From contig JAPFBL010000035.1 of assembly GCA_026182355.1 (NCBI GenBank), positions 372,001 through 436,000 on the forward strand: a stretch of DNA of 64,000 bases, in the 5' to 3' direction. Shown piece after piece: positions 10,600-22,784 of the stretch (positions within the stretch are counted from its first letter, which is position 1; each line of letters starts with the position of its first letter). The notes below the pieces were generated by a model that did no database searches, had not been told where the DNA came from, and worked only from the letters and a program-made list of their open reading frames with translations. This stretch comes from Hermatobates lingyangjiaoensis (Eukaryota > Arthropoda > Insecta > Hemiptera > Hermatobatidae). A program made the translations under genes and the position numbers.

Positions 10600-11306
10600 G
10601 AGCTTTCAAAATTTGCAGTGAACCATTTTTAGAAGAAGAAATTAAATATATTTACAAAGTTTCAACCTCTCTAATGTATCCAAAAAAATTAATTGATAAC
10701 GTGATGAAAAAAGCCAAACAATCTTTGATGTCATCTGTAAGTGAGGAACGTTTTTCAAGAAGGAATTTGCTGGTGGTTCCCTACAGCCCATGTTTAAAAG
10801 ACATTCCATATTTGTTGAAGAAGCTAGATATCTCAGTTACATTTAGTAGTGGTGGTAATTTGTCAAATAGACTTGTCCATAACTCTAAAAGAAGCCGAAA
10901 AAACTGTTGTGTATACAGAATTCCTTGCAAGGATTGCGAGTTGGCTTATATTGGACAGACGGGAAAAGGAATGGATACAAGGATTAAGCAACATCAGTAT
11001 TCAGTTAGAAGACAAGATGATAAAAGTGCCTTGTTCCTACACATTAGAGACAAAAATCACATAATTAACTGGAAAGAAGCAAAGGAGTTGGTTTTTATGT
11101 CATGTGAAAGAAGAAGAAACATTGTTGAAAGCGCCCTCATAAAAGACTTTTCTAAGAACTTGGTCAACACTAGTCCAGGCCTTTTTAAATTAGATGAATT
11201 TCTAATTGAAGGAATTATCAAACAAATCAAGACTATTTCAACAGTTATAGGGAAAAATACTGTCAATGATGCCAATCTTACTCCTTCTTTAAATCAAAAT
11301 TCATAA
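10590..11306 (+). CDS. PLE C-terminal region with GIY-YIG endonuclease
   Basis: 238 codons in the frame after the break. Its first residues (FLRAFKICSEPF) continue the conserved PLE sequence directly, so the ATG at 10590 is not a natural start. A linker with LIDNVMKKAKQSL and RRNLLVVPYSPCLKDI leads to the nuclease: paired cysteines CC (106-107), VYRIPCKDC (108-116; the GIY part is VYR), AYIGQTG (YIG at 120-122), Arg131 and Glu180 in NIVESALI, with His151 and His157 between. The CC..C..C and HxxxxxH set matches the Zn-binding PLE type of GIY-YIG nuclease, which nicks the target DNA. The catalytic Arg and Glu are present. The stop TAA sits 24 nt before the hammerhead motif. Confidence 0.9.
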   Translation: MFLRAFKICSEPFLEEEIKYIYKVSTSLMYPKKLIDNVMKKAKQSLMSSVSEERFSRRNLLVVPYSPCLKDIPYLLKKLDISVTFSSGGNLSNRLVHNSKRSRKNCCVYRIPCKDCELAYIGQTGKGMDTRIKQHQYSVRRQDDKSALFLHIRDKNHIINWKEAKELVFMSCERRRNIVESALIKDFSKNLVNTSPGLFKLDEFLIEGIIKQIKTISTVIGKNTVNDANLTPSLNQNS

Positions 11307-11330
11307 CCTGTTTACAACTTGTATTCACTT

Positions 11331-11366
11331 GCTCTCTGACGACGTGAAAACGAAAGGCCTTAGAGC
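11331..11366 (+). ncRNA. Hammerhead ribozyme motif in the PLE 3' untranslated region, type C
   Basis: GCTCT 11331-11335 pairs with AGAGC 11362-11366. Core CTGACGA 11336-11342; unpaired C 11343; stem II GT-GAAA-AC with a GNRA loop; GAAA 11352-11355; self-complementary AGGCCT 11355-11360; T11361 before the predicted cut. The same stems recur in the palindrome at 30341-30535, which ties that non-coding element to this PLE family. Confidence 0.75.
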
Positions 11367-11430
11367 GACTATCTTCTCTAATTTGTGGTGAGTTACCTGA
11401 ATATTTATATCACGTGTTATTGTGACAATT

Positions 11431-11433
<3 letters not shown>

Positions 11434-11474
<41 letters not shown>
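11434..11474. repeat. (TA)n microsatellite
   Basis: About 20 TA units next to the 3' end of the PLE. Similar tracts lie at 8288-8315, 9201-9220, 30718-30731, 46930-46970, 50229-50256, 50588-50606, 63078-63096 and 63618-63652, mostly at edges of hammerhead elements. Confidence 0.95.
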
Positions 11475-11477
<3 letters not shown>

Positions 11478-11668
11478 CTGACCGAGTCCCGATAAATTTT
11501 AGTTTTGTTTCTATTCCACGGTCGATACTTTTATCAATATTTATATAATTTGAGATAATAAATATGGGTTTCTATGAGGAGAACTGACCGAGTCCCGATA
11601 AATTTTAGTTTTGTTTCTACTCCACGGTCGTTACTTTTATCAATATTTATATATATATAATTATAAGT
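11475..11668 (+). repeat. Tandem repeat, 106-bp unit, about 1.8 copies
   Basis: GAACTGACCGAGTCCCGATA starts units at 11475 and 11581. The two copies differ at very few positions over about 70 bp. GACCG and CGGTC inside each unit can pair into a long hairpin. I found no match elsewhere in the window. Confidence 0.8.
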
Positions 11669-11669
11669 T

Positions 11670-14400
11670 ACATTTATAATGCAGTGAGCGTCTAACACAA
11701 AAGGATTAAAGTTACTCAGGTCTTAGCCTCTCGTAAACGTTCGAATCAAACAGCCAATACAGAGGTTCCAATTTTATTATAATATTTTTCAAAGGTCTAA
11801 AAAACAGAGAAAAATTAAATATTATTAATCAAGTAACAAAACTTTTTTTAAGTCTATAATCTAGTTTACTTGTGTTCAAGTTACTAGCAGTGGGAGTAAA
11901 TGGAATTTGCATTTTATATTATTGACAACCATTATATTAATGAAGATTTTAATTAATATAATATGCCTCAATTATATTAATTCTAGTTACATTACTGTTG
12001 TCTTGTTGTATGGAGGTTCCCTCAACAAGTCTGCTAGTGAGATTTCTCTTGTGTGTGTTTTCCGTATCCTTTTTAACAGCCTCTACATTCAAGTGGAGAT
12101 TAAACATTGTGGTAGACAATCCAATATGCGAAAAAGGCAGTGATGAACAGTTCTGAATAGTTCATTTATACTTGTATATCAAATGACTGTGTTAGAGATC
12201 CACAGTTTCTGACCTCAGTTTATTGGTGAAAAGCTAATGTTGAGTATTTCTGTTTTTATAATAAATTATGAATTTTAAACTATCTTCTTCTGTATATTTG
12301 TTTACGAATAGCTCTCTCTTGTTGATTGACTGCTCATATATTCACGATGGAAAAGAACTTCAGGTCAGTCTCAAAGGGTTACCTGTTTTGTGTGTTTTAC
12401 AATGTCATTCGAAGAACCTAGACAATATTAGCCAAGAAGAAGTGGCTAAGTTGTATTTTATTTTTTGCCTTAATTTAACTTATTATATTACTAACATATT
12501 TCTTGAAATCTTCTGCAGAGATTCTGGAGATTATATGAAATTTACCATTTTCGCTTAGAGTAAAATTCATTGATTTTTGTCGAGTATTCTTCAAACTGTA
12601 TGGTGGTTGAAATCAGAGAAACTTCTACTCCTACCTACGACTTGGCTAAGTAACTTCATATTATAATATTGCGATTGTTAGTATGTATAACGTGCCAAAA
12701 CATAATGGAGAAGCAAGGATAAATGAGGTATAAATTAACAATAAACATAAAAATATGTTATATAAAATTAAACTGAATAATTAAATTGACACACGAATGG
12801 ATTAAAATTTGATTTCATTCCGATGAGGAAAATAACAACAAAATACTTTATAAACATAGAAATTTGAAACAAAATTGACCTCAAACATACATATAAGACT
12901 AATTTGGCACTTACTGGAAATGAAAGAAACCAACTATATCTCTATGACTTCAAAATTATAAATTTACCAGACCGTACATGGATTGAAGCTGAAAAGATAT
13001 TTCCACATGTCATAATCTATTACGGATATGTATAATGAATAAAAAAAAAATAATGAAAATAACTCCACTCCAAGGAGGGTATGACCAGAAAATGGAAATC
13101 ATGTGGCTATGAAATATGGTATGATGAACACTGTTCCAGTTTTTTAAATGGTCACCTAATATCAGAATTTATTAATTAAAAGGAAGAGGAAACCTATAAT
13201 CAAAATACGAACATGATCAAAAAAATGCCCTCTTCATATGGATCCTTCCTATGTAGAAACATAATATACGCACAATCTCTTACTCAAACATACTCACACA
13301 TACATTCGACGTTGATTTTTATTATCCTTATTTTGATGCGACAGATATATAATATTGTAGGACACTCTAAACAAAGAAACATAATTAAATTAAAATTCAC
13401 GCTTGCATTCTCCAATCGTTTGTGCACCAATACGTGACACTTCAATAGGTAGTCTGTTACTACTAAAGGTAATAAGAGCCTTTATCAATAGGCTCTTAAA
13501 GATGGTCGTGTTCCGAAACTGGTCGAGTAAACAGAGCCATAGAGAAAGTACAATAATTTCCTTTCTAGTAATATACATAGTAACAAGGAAAAGTTATTGT
13601 GTTGAGTCCTCAAGTTCTCAAAAATGATAAAAATCTTTCATCAATATTGATTGATGAAATACCAATAAAAGAAGACAAATGTTTAGAAAATGCTTATTTG
13701 AACTGAATTTAAAATTGTTAAGAAATATTAAGTATTCTAAGGAACGATTTTAAAATATGCGTGGAATATATTTGAAAATCCTTGAAGTGTGTGAGGTTTA
13801 AAATATATTTAAGAACCTTGAGCATTAACAGCTAAACAACTGCTTATGCAAACTGCAGTTAACATCAAAAGTATTTAGTTTGAATTAGACAAAGATAAAA
13901 TATAACCATTCTTGTTAGCAATTTAGAATTAGGCTTAAAAGAGGTGATTGAAGTGAGCCAAACGCTCAAGAAAGAGATGCGTTATTAAGAGGGTTGTCGA
14001 AAAACAAAAATACAAAACGAGTGGTTGGAACTAAATTATGCGAGTATCTTTTTAGAAAAAAAAATAACTTGACTGTTAATGTGATTTACGAGTTTAAGTA
14101 AGTTAAAATTAGTTGTTTATGATGTTTTTTTTATTTCCCCATTTAATGAACTAGAACACATTACTCGAAAAGTACTATAAATAGACTTTGATTAGTATGG
14201 TTTTGAGAAATATGAACTCTATAGAACCAATTATTAGTTCCAGGACTCTTTCATCCATATTGTATGTAAGGAGAGTCGGTTGTCAAAATCAACAGGAGGG
14301 TACACTCATGCCATAATAATAATTAGTATGGTAATGTGCGGTTTTTTTTTTGAAGGTTTAAAATACCGCTCATATACGCTAATTATTATTAGCTGAACAA
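11670..14400. other. AT-rich intron sequence, nothing recognised
   Basis: Frames at 11907-12143, 12268-12558, 13213-13437 and 13403-13627 are short, low in complexity and without motifs. No repeat match was seen. Confidence 0.4.
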
Positions 14401-14403
14401 TAT

Positions 14404-14764
14404 AAGCCCAAGTATTTAAGGGGACCAGGCTAGCTCAGTGGTTACGTGCTCATCTCTGAACTGATAGGACCGGGGTTCAATCCTCACCTGGCCCTCGATT
14501 CATTCACGCGGGAGGTGAATAAATCTGAGCACGTCGTCCCTCGGAGGAGGACGTTAAACCGTCGGTCCCGAGCCTGTAGGATGTCAGGTACTCGTTAAAG
14601 ATCCCCTACTCTAAATACATTTGAGTTAGGCAAAATTTAGGACTCCCTCTTGTAGAATCAATCTTCATTGTGTGGTATCACAAAGGGCCAATGCTTGGCC
14701 TACGTGTGTCCCTTGTGGGACTGCCACTGCAACCTAACCTAACTTAACAAGCCCAAGTATTTAA
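14404..14764 (+). mobile_element. tRNA-derived SINE, full length with 16-bp target duplication
   Basis: The element spans 14420-14748 between perfect direct repeats AAGCCCAAGTATTTAA (14404-14419 and 14749-14764). The head has Pol III box A-like CTAGCTCAGTGG and box B-like GGTTCAATCC in tRNA spacing. The body has GAGGACGTTAAACCGTC, a block reminiscent of conserved central domains of invertebrate SINEs. The tail, after GGGACTGCCACTGC, is AACCTAACCTAACTTAAC, i.e. TTAGG-type repeats on the other strand. It has no coding capacity and would be moved by a partner LINE. Confidence 0.9.
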
Positions 14765-17700
14765 TAGCTTGCTACCTTTTCTAGTCCTCTGCTAGGTAAC
14801 TCTTCTTCCCTCATTTACATTTTGGCTTTTAAATCTTTCAGTCTTTCACTGTATTTTATTTCATTTTTTTCTTGTTTCATGACTCTTTAGACGTGTACTT
14901 TTAGTTCTGCTCCAGCTCTCGTTAACTCCTAATTTATTTTTCTGTCTCTTCTCTGAGATGATGATTTCAGTATTTTGTCCTTGAGCCAGGTACTGTTTGT
15001 CTCTTTATGAGGTTAGAGTTTTGTTATAGAAGTGCGGTGTACAATCTATATATATTTGAAACTCATTGATATTTTACAGACACTTACGAGTATGTCTCAC
15101 AATGTTAGGATGAGACAAACGAGCTGTTATGTGAACAAACATGTTTCCCTATTTGCTAGTTATGTGATAAGGCTGATAGAATAAAGTAGCCATATTGCAC
15201 GAAGTAAGGGCTATGAACAGTGATACTCCAGGTTTACTTATAATTTACTATTGCTTTTTACTTGCTGATATGTCTGATTTACTTTGGCAAAGTTCAGGTC
15301 AAAGCCATTAACTTTCTGGGAGGTTTATGCAAATGTAAACTAAGGTTATACTGTTTTAAAATAAAGGAAATGGAACCTATGAACTTTTCTTTTTATTCTT
15401 TTGTAGAGGCTCCCAAACTTTGTTTTCTTTTGAACCCTCTGAGAGTTTCTTATCATCTGTGAATCTCATTTGGCCTATGAAACCCAATAAGCAAACATTA
15501 TTTTAACGAAAAAAGTTGTAACAATGAATAAGGTCATTATATTTATAACATGAATTCTTAATACATGGATCCTTTAAACTTTGAAAAAAAAATATTTTGA
15601 AAAATAACTGAAAAAAAAACAAAAGTCAATACGGCATAAAATGAAAAAATATATCCTGTTAAAATATGTTTAATCTTGAAAAACTAATAACAGCATTATG
15701 CTTGATGTGTTAGTGCTAATGATTGACTGTCCTAACAGTCAACTCACTTCAATATTGATGTATTTAGATGAATGCACATGAAGCTTAAATGTATGAATAA
15801 TTCTATATCAATGCACCCAAATTCTGGATGGGTACTTCATTGGTAGTCGGAACCCCAAATTACTATTTTTTGATTGGCAGAGCCCTTTTGTGAACCCCTG
15901 CGGTTCATTTAACACACAGTTCTCGATGGCGTTCTTACAACCCGATTGACTGATGGTTCTCATCTCCTCCCAGGTAGTCCCTGATAGCTTCCTTCAATTC
16001 CCTGATGGTCCTGAATATCACTAGGATATACACTATCTCTACAAAAAAACAAGGAAAAACATCAAGGGGAGTTAGCAAAGATCTGAGATATGTGATTCTT
16101 ATGACTAATGAATCACACGGCTATCAAAGTTCTCTTCCTGTCGATTTCGGGGAATAAAGAAAGAGTCTGCTTGTTCCACTTACTGAACCCAGAACAATCC
16201 CATTAACGACGAGTCCAGTTTCGCTAATTTCCTCATTGAAGTTTTTGAAGACTTCAACATATCTCTTGAAAGTCTGAGTTATTTTCCTTTTGAGCTACAC
16301 TACAAGTAAACTCATTAACATTCAAGTTGATAAGCATATCTAAATATTTCTAAGCAATCCTTGAACTTAATAAAAAAAATTGTATTTTTATAGCGGAATT
16401 ATAATGAAGTTAAATGATTTTATCAAATGAATTAAGTAATAAAAAATAAAGAAAATGATCAAGTGAAATGTTAGTGTTGTTTCTTATACTCTAAAATATT
16501 TCCTTTTTTGCGTAATGTCATTGTTGAAATGGAAAATTAATGCCCTCTGCAATGATATTTTCATACCATAGACATTTAGATGAAATGAAGATAACGATAT
16601 TATAATAATTAAATTGAACATAAGCTAGTTCGTTGGGAGAAATATAATTACAATGCATGATTTATTAACCTGAAAGAACACTGGAACTCAGAGGGAGACA
16701 CTGGAATAGTGCCAGCACTGTATTACATTTAGTGCCAGATTGGGAATCTAAAATCTTTTTTAATTTGCATACAAGAATATAAATCATAAACTAGTCGCCT
16801 TGATATTAAACCATTAAACGAATTCGATTATTTATGTTTCTGAACCTAACTATACTTTGAAATCTATTTTTGATACACTATTAGAGGAATATGTATCAAA
16901 AAGGTCCGTATTTTACACAATCAAAAAATTTTTTATGGAAATAACTTTTTTCAATTCGTGTACTAATTTTGCACATAATTGAATTCATCTGCTGAGAATG
17001 AAATTATGAAAAAAATTGAGTCTAGATGATGAAGTCAAAATAGAACATGTTTGATTACTCAACACATCAAGATCTAGAAATAATATAAAAAACAGTGTTA
17101 TTAATTCCATGATAACTATGAGAGACAGTGGACAAGCCAATGAAGACAAAGTAAAAGATTGCATTCAGGTCTACGTGACTAAAGAGGTGACTCCTTTGAC
17201 ACTCGGAGCTACTTTTCCCAGAACCTTCCAAAACCAAGACGTCAAGAGTTAATAACTTCTAACTTGTAAATCTTATAAGAATTTATACCTATTTATTATA
17301 CTTATAAATATCTCATCATGGTGCAGAAGTCAAAGAAATACCGAAGTACAGAAGAAGAGCAATGCAAATGGCTTTCGCACTATTAGCAATCCACTGCTAA
17401 ATGTTGAAATAGAGAAAATATCTGAAATGCATTTCCAAGTTTAAATATTCTTAAAACATGGCATAAGTTTTGTTATGAGGCATGTTTGATTTGATGTCAT
17501 TCTCTTAAAAGGACTTCTTGCAATTTCACCTCCCTTTCGTATTCTCTTATAACAAGTCAAGCCCTGGAATGCATTTTTATATTTAAGCAGATCAGATTTA
17601 AAGAGCATCATGGAAGCCATAATTTGCAAGTCATGCAGTTAGACTTATATCGTATCTTGAACATATTTTTTTTGTAATTTATATATATTTGATTTTTTAT

Positions 17701-19190
17701 TTATTAACATTAATCGATAAGAAAAATTAAGTCAACCCATGTAATGTTTACCGATAACCCCCATAAATATATATTTCTCAATCTACATGAACTAGAAATG
17801 CAATTACATTTACGTAACTTTCCTGTTGGGTAGTTTTACAATTTTCATTTCTTAAACTATCTTTCGTTCTTCTTTAGGGATAATACTCCATGCATATATG
17901 CTGGTACTAAACGAAGTATAGTAAACACGTGAAATGAAAGTCAACGTCTACAACACTTAGTAAATAAAAAACTTACGAAGTTCTCAGTCTGAGTGTACTG
18001 TGATGGAGACCAATTGTTTTAGATGAAAGATTTCAGAATTTCTGAATATTTTACAGTGATGTAAGACACTTACTTCTTTCTTTATGCAGAAAAAAAAAAC
18101 TAACGTTCTGTCAATAATGCAACTTTACGTAAGTCCAGTTTCTCAAACTCACAATTTAACATAGTTGATGTTTTAATGGAAGTCTCCTATCAGAATAATC
18201 GTCTCACATAAAGAACTTCTGAAGGAGCTCACTTGTGCATGTCAACCATTCATTTTCAACCTACGACATTGATTTTTATTTATACCATTACTGTTCACTA
18301 TTTTATTCTCTTTCTTGTTACTTCTCCCATCGTTATTACTTTTTATATTCAGCTTTCAACATTTATTCTTCACCAAGATTGCTGCCGCTTTAGTCTCATG
18401 ACATCTGGAGCACCATTAGTCTCCATTGCATTTTCAATTTCTAAAGGCAACCACTATGTGAATCGATATATTGAAAATTAGTTTCTTATTTTCTTTTTCT
18501 CTTTGCATTCATATTTTTCTTTGTCTTTTAGAAGTTTTCTATAAAAATTTATAAATATATATGGACGAAATATTGTCCTTCTAAAATAATGGAGAAATTC
18601 AAATGAATGTTCCATTGACAAAGATTCTGTTTCTTTAATAATCATGTTAAGGGGTTTAAAATAACAAAGTTAAAAAGAAATCATGCATAAACACATTATA
18701 AAAATTTTGCAATTTAATATTTGGAAGTTATTTTGTAATTAAAAAATGGAAAAAGAAAAGTAAAAGAATTACTTTATGTGCTTATCGAGAGAGAAAGGAG
18801 TTGACAGTGGACAAGTTTGTAAAAAACATTAAAGTATTAAAGTCTAGAGCGATTTTTATCTTCAAAGATAACGGGACTTGTTTGTATATATTACACAATC
18901 TTAAAAGTTTAACATAGTAGACCTGAATAATTATTATACAAATTTAATATAACACTGCTGAATTGATTGAATTTGATATAATGCCGCTGTAATTAATTAA
19001 AGTTCCTTTTTAACACAAAACAGTCAGTGGCTTCCTCGTTGGATAATTTTTCTTATATTATAATAGCCTTCTCACAATGAAAAGTGCGTCATTCATGCGT
19101 GAAATGCAATGACCGTTACATTACTTTTGTTTAATCTTATTGAATCAGAATGTTAGTATAACATTTTATTCAAAAAAATCATTATTTGTA
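14765..19190. other. AT-rich intron sequence, little recognised
   Basis: 17915-17960 holds GTAAACACGTGAAATGAAAGTC, a leftover outer end of a type A hammerhead element. Otherwise no coding, repeat or structural signal was found. Confidence 0.4.
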
Positions 19191-19254
19191 GTCCCGATCA
19201 GACCGACATATCTTTCCAGTGTTTATATACATAACAAATTATATAAAAATGTTC

Positions 19255-19830
19255 AACGAACTATATAAACTAAATTTACAAAAAGAAAATACATGCAAGA
19301 GATCACAAAAAACTTACTATCATATTTCGATTTCGTTTTAGTCAAATAGAAAGATGAGAGCTGCTCCAAAGATAGCGAGGACTGAAGTCTGTCTCATTAA
19401 AGAGGCATTCAGTCAGAGCAGCCAATTTACGGAGAGAGGAAAGACAAAAAATAAAATAAATAATTAACTATCAACAATAAATTAATAAAGAAAACATTTT
19501 TGATAATAAAGTAAATATTACAACAAATAAAAACAACAACTAAAAAAAGGAGTACACAATTTGTCTAAACTGAATAAATAAATAATAATAATAATGATTA
19601 ATGGTCATTTGAGGTAATTGATATTGCTTTAAGATCAGATATCTACGTTGGAATCTCTATAAAGAAACAATCATTGAATCTGAGTCCATTAGAACTAGTA
19701 TGGATGGCAAAGGGAAGGCCATTGGCGCTTACCAACGGAAGACCTGCGATCATTGATACGCAAGCTTAGCTAGGTAGGAGCCAAACCAATATAGTATGCA
19801 TCACACTAAGCCCAATACAACTAATAAACA
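19255..19830 (-). repeat. Decayed hammerhead-type D/E arm plus R3 repeat, copy 2
   Basis: 'actaaattta..gagatcacaaaaaact..catatttcga' matches 8320-8380 and the outer arm of the palindrome at 30030. From 19570, sequence parallels 8570-8870 ('gagtccattag', 'ggaaggcca', 'aacggaagacctgcgat'). Both copies therefore share the same arm-plus-R3 order. Confidence 0.5.
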
Positions 19831-20429
19831 TAGTTACAACAAGTATATGCATATATATTATGCATAATGTTCTGCTTTATATGTTTCTTATTAAACCCTA
19901 TTATAAATAACCAAAAACAAAAATAGTTTAGTGAAGTACTATGTTTTTTTATTCATGAGAGATCATGTTTACAGACGAATGTTTGACAGAAATGGGTCAG
20001 CCAGAGATAGTCAATTCTATTTTTATTTATATGGAGGTGCTAGGAACATGACTGGCGTTAAACTATCTCAAAGCAACTTATCATTCTAAATAAAAATTTC
20101 CAGTCGATAATTCTGTCACGGCAATTTCAAATTAAGTATTTCAAATACAATATGATTCATTTAAATAATATGAATATTAACTGATTAATACAAATAAGCA
20201 TGATAAATTAATTTTTAGGTTTATAAGCAAATAGTTATTTTTAAAAAAAATCACTTTTTAGACTGATGAGGGCAGTAATCAGTGACAGAATAAAAAAAAT
20301 ATTACAACAGACAATTAACGTAATAAATGATTTTAGTCAAGATAATTTATGAATAAATATTTGATAAGAAATTAATGAAACCTCAGGCCTTTTTTTATCT
20401 TGAATTTCATTCATGATATAGTCCTACAA

Positions 20430-20530
20430 ATATATATAGTTGTATAAATTGGCAGCAGATCTTCATCCAATCATACGTTGAAAAGCAGAGCAGATTCTGC
20501 ATTCACGACTTTTTTAAGTAGCTGTAGCTG
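20430..20530 (-). pseudogene. PLE N-terminal coding fragment
   Basis: Read on the minus strand it gives LKKVVNAESALLFNV, a break, then LDEDLLPIYTT before a TATATATA tract. This matches the fragments at 63612-63824 and 63044-63307, which resemble the N-terminal segment of PLE proteins. It ends at the same codon position as those copies. Confidence 0.55.
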
Positions 20531-20806
20531 TAGCTGTTGAATCCTGGAAGCCATCTATATAAAGGAAAAATGCCCAGAGATTAACTTACAACCCAGCGAA
20601 ATGTTTATTAGACCCACTTCTAGAAATGTTGACAATAAAGTTAAATTAACAAGGACAGAGTGACGACTTGTTAGCCTCCCGGACGCTAGGAGCGCCGCCT
20701 TGACATATTACCTCTTTTTATTGTTATCCCTTATGTATTTATTTCAAGTCGTATTCTGTTATTTTATTATTTTGAGTAATTTATCTGTATTATTATTTTC
20801 TTCTGT

Positions 20807-20838
20807 CTGAGGATGACCTATGAGGTTGAAAGCTTGTG
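20807..20838 (+). ncRNA. Hammerhead-like motif, AGCT type
   Basis: CTGAGGA 20807-20813; unpaired T; stem II GACC..GGTT; GAAA 20828-20831; self-complementary AGCT; T20835 before GTG. Stem I is only wobble pairs. It stands upstream of the PLE N-terminal fragment at 21270-21385, as in the copies near 63375 and 63897. Confidence 0.45.
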
Positions 20839-20847
20839 TTTTCTCTT

Positions 20848-21204
20848 ATAATCTTAAGTAGGTTAGGTTAGGTTGCAGTGGCAGTCCCACAAGGGAACAC
20901 ATGTAGGCCAAGCATTGGCCCTTTGTGATACCACACAATGAAGATTGATTTTACAGTGGGAGTCCTAAATTGCCTAACTCAAATGTATTTAGAGTAGGGG
21001 ATCTTTAACGAGTACCTGACATCTTACAGGCTCAGGACGGACGGTTTAACGTCCTTCTCCGAGAGACGACGTGCTCAGATTTATACACCTCCCGCGTGAA
21101 TAAATGGAGGGCCAGGTCAGGATTGAAGCCCGGTCCTATCAGTTCAGAGGTGAGCACGTAACCACTGTTGGTTACAACTAGCCTGGCTCCCATAATCTTA
21201 AGTA
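20848..21204 (-). mobile_element. tRNA-derived SINE, full length with 13-bp target duplication
   Basis: The element spans 20861-21191 in minus orientation between perfect repeats ATAATCTTAAGTA (20848-20860 and 21192-21204). On the + strand it begins with GGTTAGGTTAGGTTGCAGTG, the TTAGG-type tail, and ends with the tRNA-like head. It interrupts a PLE 5' region: the hammerhead motif lies at 20807 and the N-terminal fragment resumes after 21204, so it is younger than that PLE piece. Confidence 0.9.
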
Positions 21205-21269
21205 AGTAGTGAATAAAATTTTGGTAGTTATTGGACTGTTTTTTTTTTTGCCTGATTTGTCACTGGGAA

Positions 21270-21385
21270 ATTTGCTATTTGTATTACCTCTGCAACATAG
21301 ACGTGTAATTAAGATAAAGAACAGCTACTTAAAAAAGTCCCGAATGCAGAATCTGCACTGTTTTTCAACAATGTATATGATGTAT
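21270..21385 (+). pseudogene. PLE N-terminal coding fragment
   Basis: LPLQHRRVIKIKNSYLKK, then after a one-base shift KVPNAESALFFNN, aligns with LPVNYKKII..LSKKIINAEAAVLFNN at 63044-63307. The frame is broken near 21330 and runs into a T-rich tract. Together with the hammerhead motif at 20807 and the intervening SINE it forms a PLE 5' end of about 250 bp before the SINE insertion. Confidence 0.55.
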
Positions 21386-21432
21386 TTTTTTTTTTGAGGG
21401 TTGAGATCTAATGATTTTAAACTAGTCCTTTC

Positions 21433-21470
21433 GCCGACGTTTCGACGTATATTTATGTCATCTTCAGGGC
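21433..21470 (-). ncRNA. Hammerhead ribozyme motif, ACGT type
   Basis: Read on minus: GCC (21470-21468), CTGAAGA (21467-21461), unpaired T, stem II GAC..GTC, GAAA, self-complementary ACGT, C (cleavage nucleotide), GGC. Stem I is GCC/GGC. The CGAAACGTCGGC segment also occurs in the palindrome at 50353-50552. Confidence 0.6.
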
Positions 21471-21479
21471 TACAAAATG

Positions 21480-22080
21480 ATTGTTTTACAATTAGCACTA
21501 CTATTACAACTATAATCAGTTATTTCGACTATGGATTTTTTTTAATGACATAAGGATATTATTATAATTATTCTATTGCTTTTACAATTATTTCATAAGT
21601 ATAGAGATTACCATTTGATTACCTTGGAAATCTGTTTATGTTGCAGCATACCTAAACTTAATATTGTTAAATGATTAACACATGATGGCTACTATTTGTT
21701 TGTTTGGAGGTTTCTTTACGGTCATGTTCTCTTTTGCTTGTTGAGTACCCAGTGTTTTTTTTTATTTTATTATTATTATTATTTATTTATTTGTTATAAT
21801 GATTATTTTATTTTATTTTTTTTTCTTCTCGGGTCTGTCTAATTTTCATATGTTAGTCAATATGGTTTGTTTTCTTGTATTGTGTAAAAATGTTTGTGTA
21901 AATTTGGCTAAATTTTTCTATATCTGTTCTAGAGTAGCAAGTGTTTTCCGTTTGTTCAATGTGTATTATTTCTTTTACCAGTCTGTTTTGGGTGTGTTTT
22001 TCTTTGTCTATTATAAGTGGGTTATGGAAGTCAATATATATATATCAATGTATTTCCCATTTTCCCATTTCTGTATTTTC
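21480..22080. other. T-rich intron sequence
   Basis: T-rich with ATTATT runs. The 100-codon frame at 21799-22101 is almost all Phe, Tyr, Val and Leu and reflects base composition. Confidence 0.4.
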
Positions 22081-22084
22081 CCAT

Positions 22085-22285
22085 TTCTTATTCTGGTTTG
22101 AACATTGATGGTTGTTTCACAAAAAAGACTAAGATGTATCAACTGCAACAAGCGGTCTTTGTCAGAGTCTAATCTCAAGTAAAATCTCAAATCTTGACTC
22201 TAACGAAGAGTGCTTGTTAGGGTAGAAATATTTTAATCTTTTTTCTGATTTCTTACTGTGGTTTGAACGTTGAATTATATATATA
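22085..22285. repeat. Type A hammerhead palindrome, decayed
   Basis: Left arm AAAAAAGACTAAGATG..CAACAAGCGGTCTTTGTCAG; right arm TTGACTCTAACGAAGAGTGC..GTAGAAATATTTTAATC. Core bases have changed (CTAACGA, GTAGAAA). TATATATA flanks lie on both sides. Confidence 0.65.
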
Positions 22286-22784
22286 ATTGTGAATTTTTTT
22301 TATATATTTTTAGCCAGGTCTTCATTAAAATTATCTCGTATAATATCTTCTCTATTTTCATCTTAATGATATATAATAAATTTGTATTTTTAAAAGTTGT
22401 GGAAACAATAAAATCCCAGTTTAATAATTGAAAATAGTAAAAAAGCACAAATAAATGTATATAACGCACTTCGTCTCTAATTTTCAGTCTTTAGTAGAGC
22501 AAGGAGAGAAAGAGCAAATGTACAACGCAGTAAAGTTTAGTAAGAATATAATTAGTCAATTAAAAAAGAAAAAAAAATGCGTTCTAAAGTCAGACATAAT
22601 CAATAATGAATTCAACGATATTTTAAAGGTAAATTTGTAAAAATTAATTTTTTAGACTATATAATACATAATATTCAAAATAAAAATAGCAGTTTTTTAG
22701 TTAGGAAGTAAAAATCCTCTGCTTGTAATAGCCCAAAAATATACTAAGATTGTATATCATACCATGATTATATTCCAGTATTAA

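Larger units (their letters stand above)
9219..11434 (+). mobile_element. Penelope-like retroelement (PLE), nearly full length
   Basis: Layout: a 24-bp terminal sequence at 9219-9242; reverse transcriptase frame; GIY-YIG nuclease frame; stop at 11306; hammerhead motif at 11331-11366; a perfect inverted copy of the 24-bp sequence at 11381-11404; a terminal hairpin TCACGTGTTATTGTGA near 11408-11425; then (TA)n. The RT plus C-terminal GIY-YIG order is diagnostic of canonical PLEs, and hammerheads are known from PLE terminal repeats. The start codon overlaps the left inverted repeat. The only visible damage to the coding region is one frameshift, so the insertion is young. Both boundaries lie in TA microsatellite. 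Confidence 0.9.

Noticed and set aside
12268..12558. Plus-strand 96-codon frame
   Set aside because: Rich in Leu, Phe, Ile and Ser as expected from AT-rich DNA; no motif.
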